Origin: Candidatus Nitrosocosmicus sp.
Lineage (GTDB): Archaea > Thermoproteota > Nitrososphaeria > Nitrososphaerales > Nitrososphaeraceae
Assembly (NCBI GenBank): GCA_030452275.1
Contig: JAKDMR010000120.1
Span: 1 to 6,576, forward strand
Direction: 5' to 3'
Length of the DNA stretch: 6,576 nt
Positions 5,949 to 6,576 of this stretch are shown one piece after another. How positions within the stretch are numbered: the first letter of the stretch is position 1; the number at the start of each line of letters is the position of its first letter. The position numbers were made by a program, and so were the translations under genes. Under the pieces are notes generated by a model. That model ran no database searches and was not told the DNA's origin. It saw nothing but the letters and a program-made list of their open reading frames with translations.

Positions 5949-6210
5949 ATAATCGGATCATATGAGTGCCATGCTTTGAATCCAAGCCCCACAAACACAA
6001 AGAGTTCACATCCTTTATTCCAGTAAAGGAAGAGGTTCGACCCTCAAAAATATTAACTCCTAATACTTGAGGAAAAAATTAATAGACGGTTTTAAATTTC
6101 TAGCCCAGACATATGCCGGTTTTTGCTATTTTCTTAGACATGTGATCATGTTACGGTATTGGAAGGAAGTTCAGGCACTCCTAACAGAATCTCTGAGTTA
6201 ATATATGCTC
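5949..6210. other. Gene-free stretch upstream of the ferritin promoter
   Basis: No coding frame stands out on either strand. The only clear structure is an inverted repeat TCCTTTA-TTCCAG-TAAAGGA (6011-6030; 7-bp arms, six-base loop). A shorter ACATG/CATGT repeat follows near 6139-6152. TATA-like TTTTAAATTT (about 6090-6099) is also present. Nothing shows what these do. Confidence 0.4.
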
Positions 6211-6576
6211 TCAAAATGTTTTCCAGACTTCTTGTGCAAGAGTCAAAGTAATAAGGGTTCTAGATATGTTTTCAAGACTCGGAACTGGTTGTGTCCACCC
6301 AAACTTGCGCGCTTTCTCATACTTTAAGAAATTGTTCTACATCTGTAACCTATACGACAGACATGTTTGGCAGGATTTCCCGTGTTTAGTCTCATCTAAT
6401 TGCGTGTTGGTACCAACGTTACTAGTCAGGCGTTCCATTTTAGTCTTATATGGTAAGTTACAATCTAGTATACTACCGTACTTGACTAAGAATTCTGATC
6501 GTTCTTTGGTTCAGAAAGATCCTTTGTCGCCTAACTCAACCTATTTAGCTGGATTGAACAGATTGGTAATTTGTGA
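6211..6576 (-). pseudogene. Possible decayed gene at the right edge
   Basis: One minus-strand frame looks protein-like from the window edge to TGA at 6213-6211 but is cut by TAG (6543-6541), TGA (6513-6511) and TAG (6339-6337). The largest pieces are 57 codons (containing SEFLVKYGSILD and a CQTC pair) and 41 codons (FLKYEKARKFGWTQPVPS, LAQEVWKTF). Their Lys/Glu-rich composition is that of an ordinary soluble protein. I cannot name a family. The opposite strand is open for 126 codons (6197-6576) but contains no Glu and is dominated by Leu and Ser, as expected of an antisense shadow. The alternative is a real plus-strand gene starting near the ATG at 6266 and running off the window. Confidence 0.3.

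Noticed and set aside
6031..6048. tRNA-like GGTTCGACCC on the plus strand
   Set aside because: Only one or two base pairs of a T-stem are possible and no other tRNA arms fit.
4169..6576. CRISPR array, insertion-sequence ends or long direct repeats
   Set aside because: No regularly spaced repeats, paired terminal inverted repeats or target duplications were seen when reading the non-coding stretches.

Overview
The window looks like AT-rich archaeal chromosome. The best guess is a member of the Nitrososphaerota (ammonia-oxidizing archaea of the Nitrososphaera/Nitrosocosmicus type). This is inferred from the gene styles, the TATA-like boxes placed about 25 nt before starts, the scarcity of strong Shine-Dalgarno sites and a TTG start. 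No rRNA, tRNA or other phylogenetic marker is present to prove it. All convincing genes lie on the minus strand, so the window reads right to left.

Positions 4168 down to 90 hold a three-gene electron-transfer-flavoprotein operon: etfB/fixA, etfA/fixB, and one long gene in which FixC (flavoprotein:quinone oxidoreductase) is fused to FixX (ferredoxin-like 4Fe-4S domain). The genes are separated by 28 nt (after start correction) and by a 14-nt overlap. Together they encode a FixABCX-type complex. EtfAB takes electrons from NADH or an acyl-CoA dehydrogenase-type donor, and FixCX passes them to the quinone pool. In characterised FixABCX systems a second electron stream goes to ferredoxin or flavodoxin by flavin-based bifurcation. 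Two features are unusual: a charged insertion of about 75 residues in FixC, and loss of the Arg normally found near the FAD in EtfA.

From 4169 to 4753 there is no intact gene. This stretch holds the etfB promoter and leader, a frame resembling a decayed small membrane protein, an inverted repeat next to a TATA box, and a terminator-like hairpin for the gene to its right. A hypothetical gene (4754-5257) has a perfect 19-bp palindrome abutting its start codon. Next comes an intact bacterial-type ferritin (5337-5861), probably translated from a leaderless mRNA. The last 700 bases contain no intact recognisable gene. At the right edge, a minus-strand frame broken by stops lies opposite a plus-strand frame open for 126 codons that contains no Glu, best read as a decayed gene and its shadow.

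I found no obvious new defence or mobile system. The most interesting material is the divergent FixAB-CX complex and the set of palindromes between the genes.
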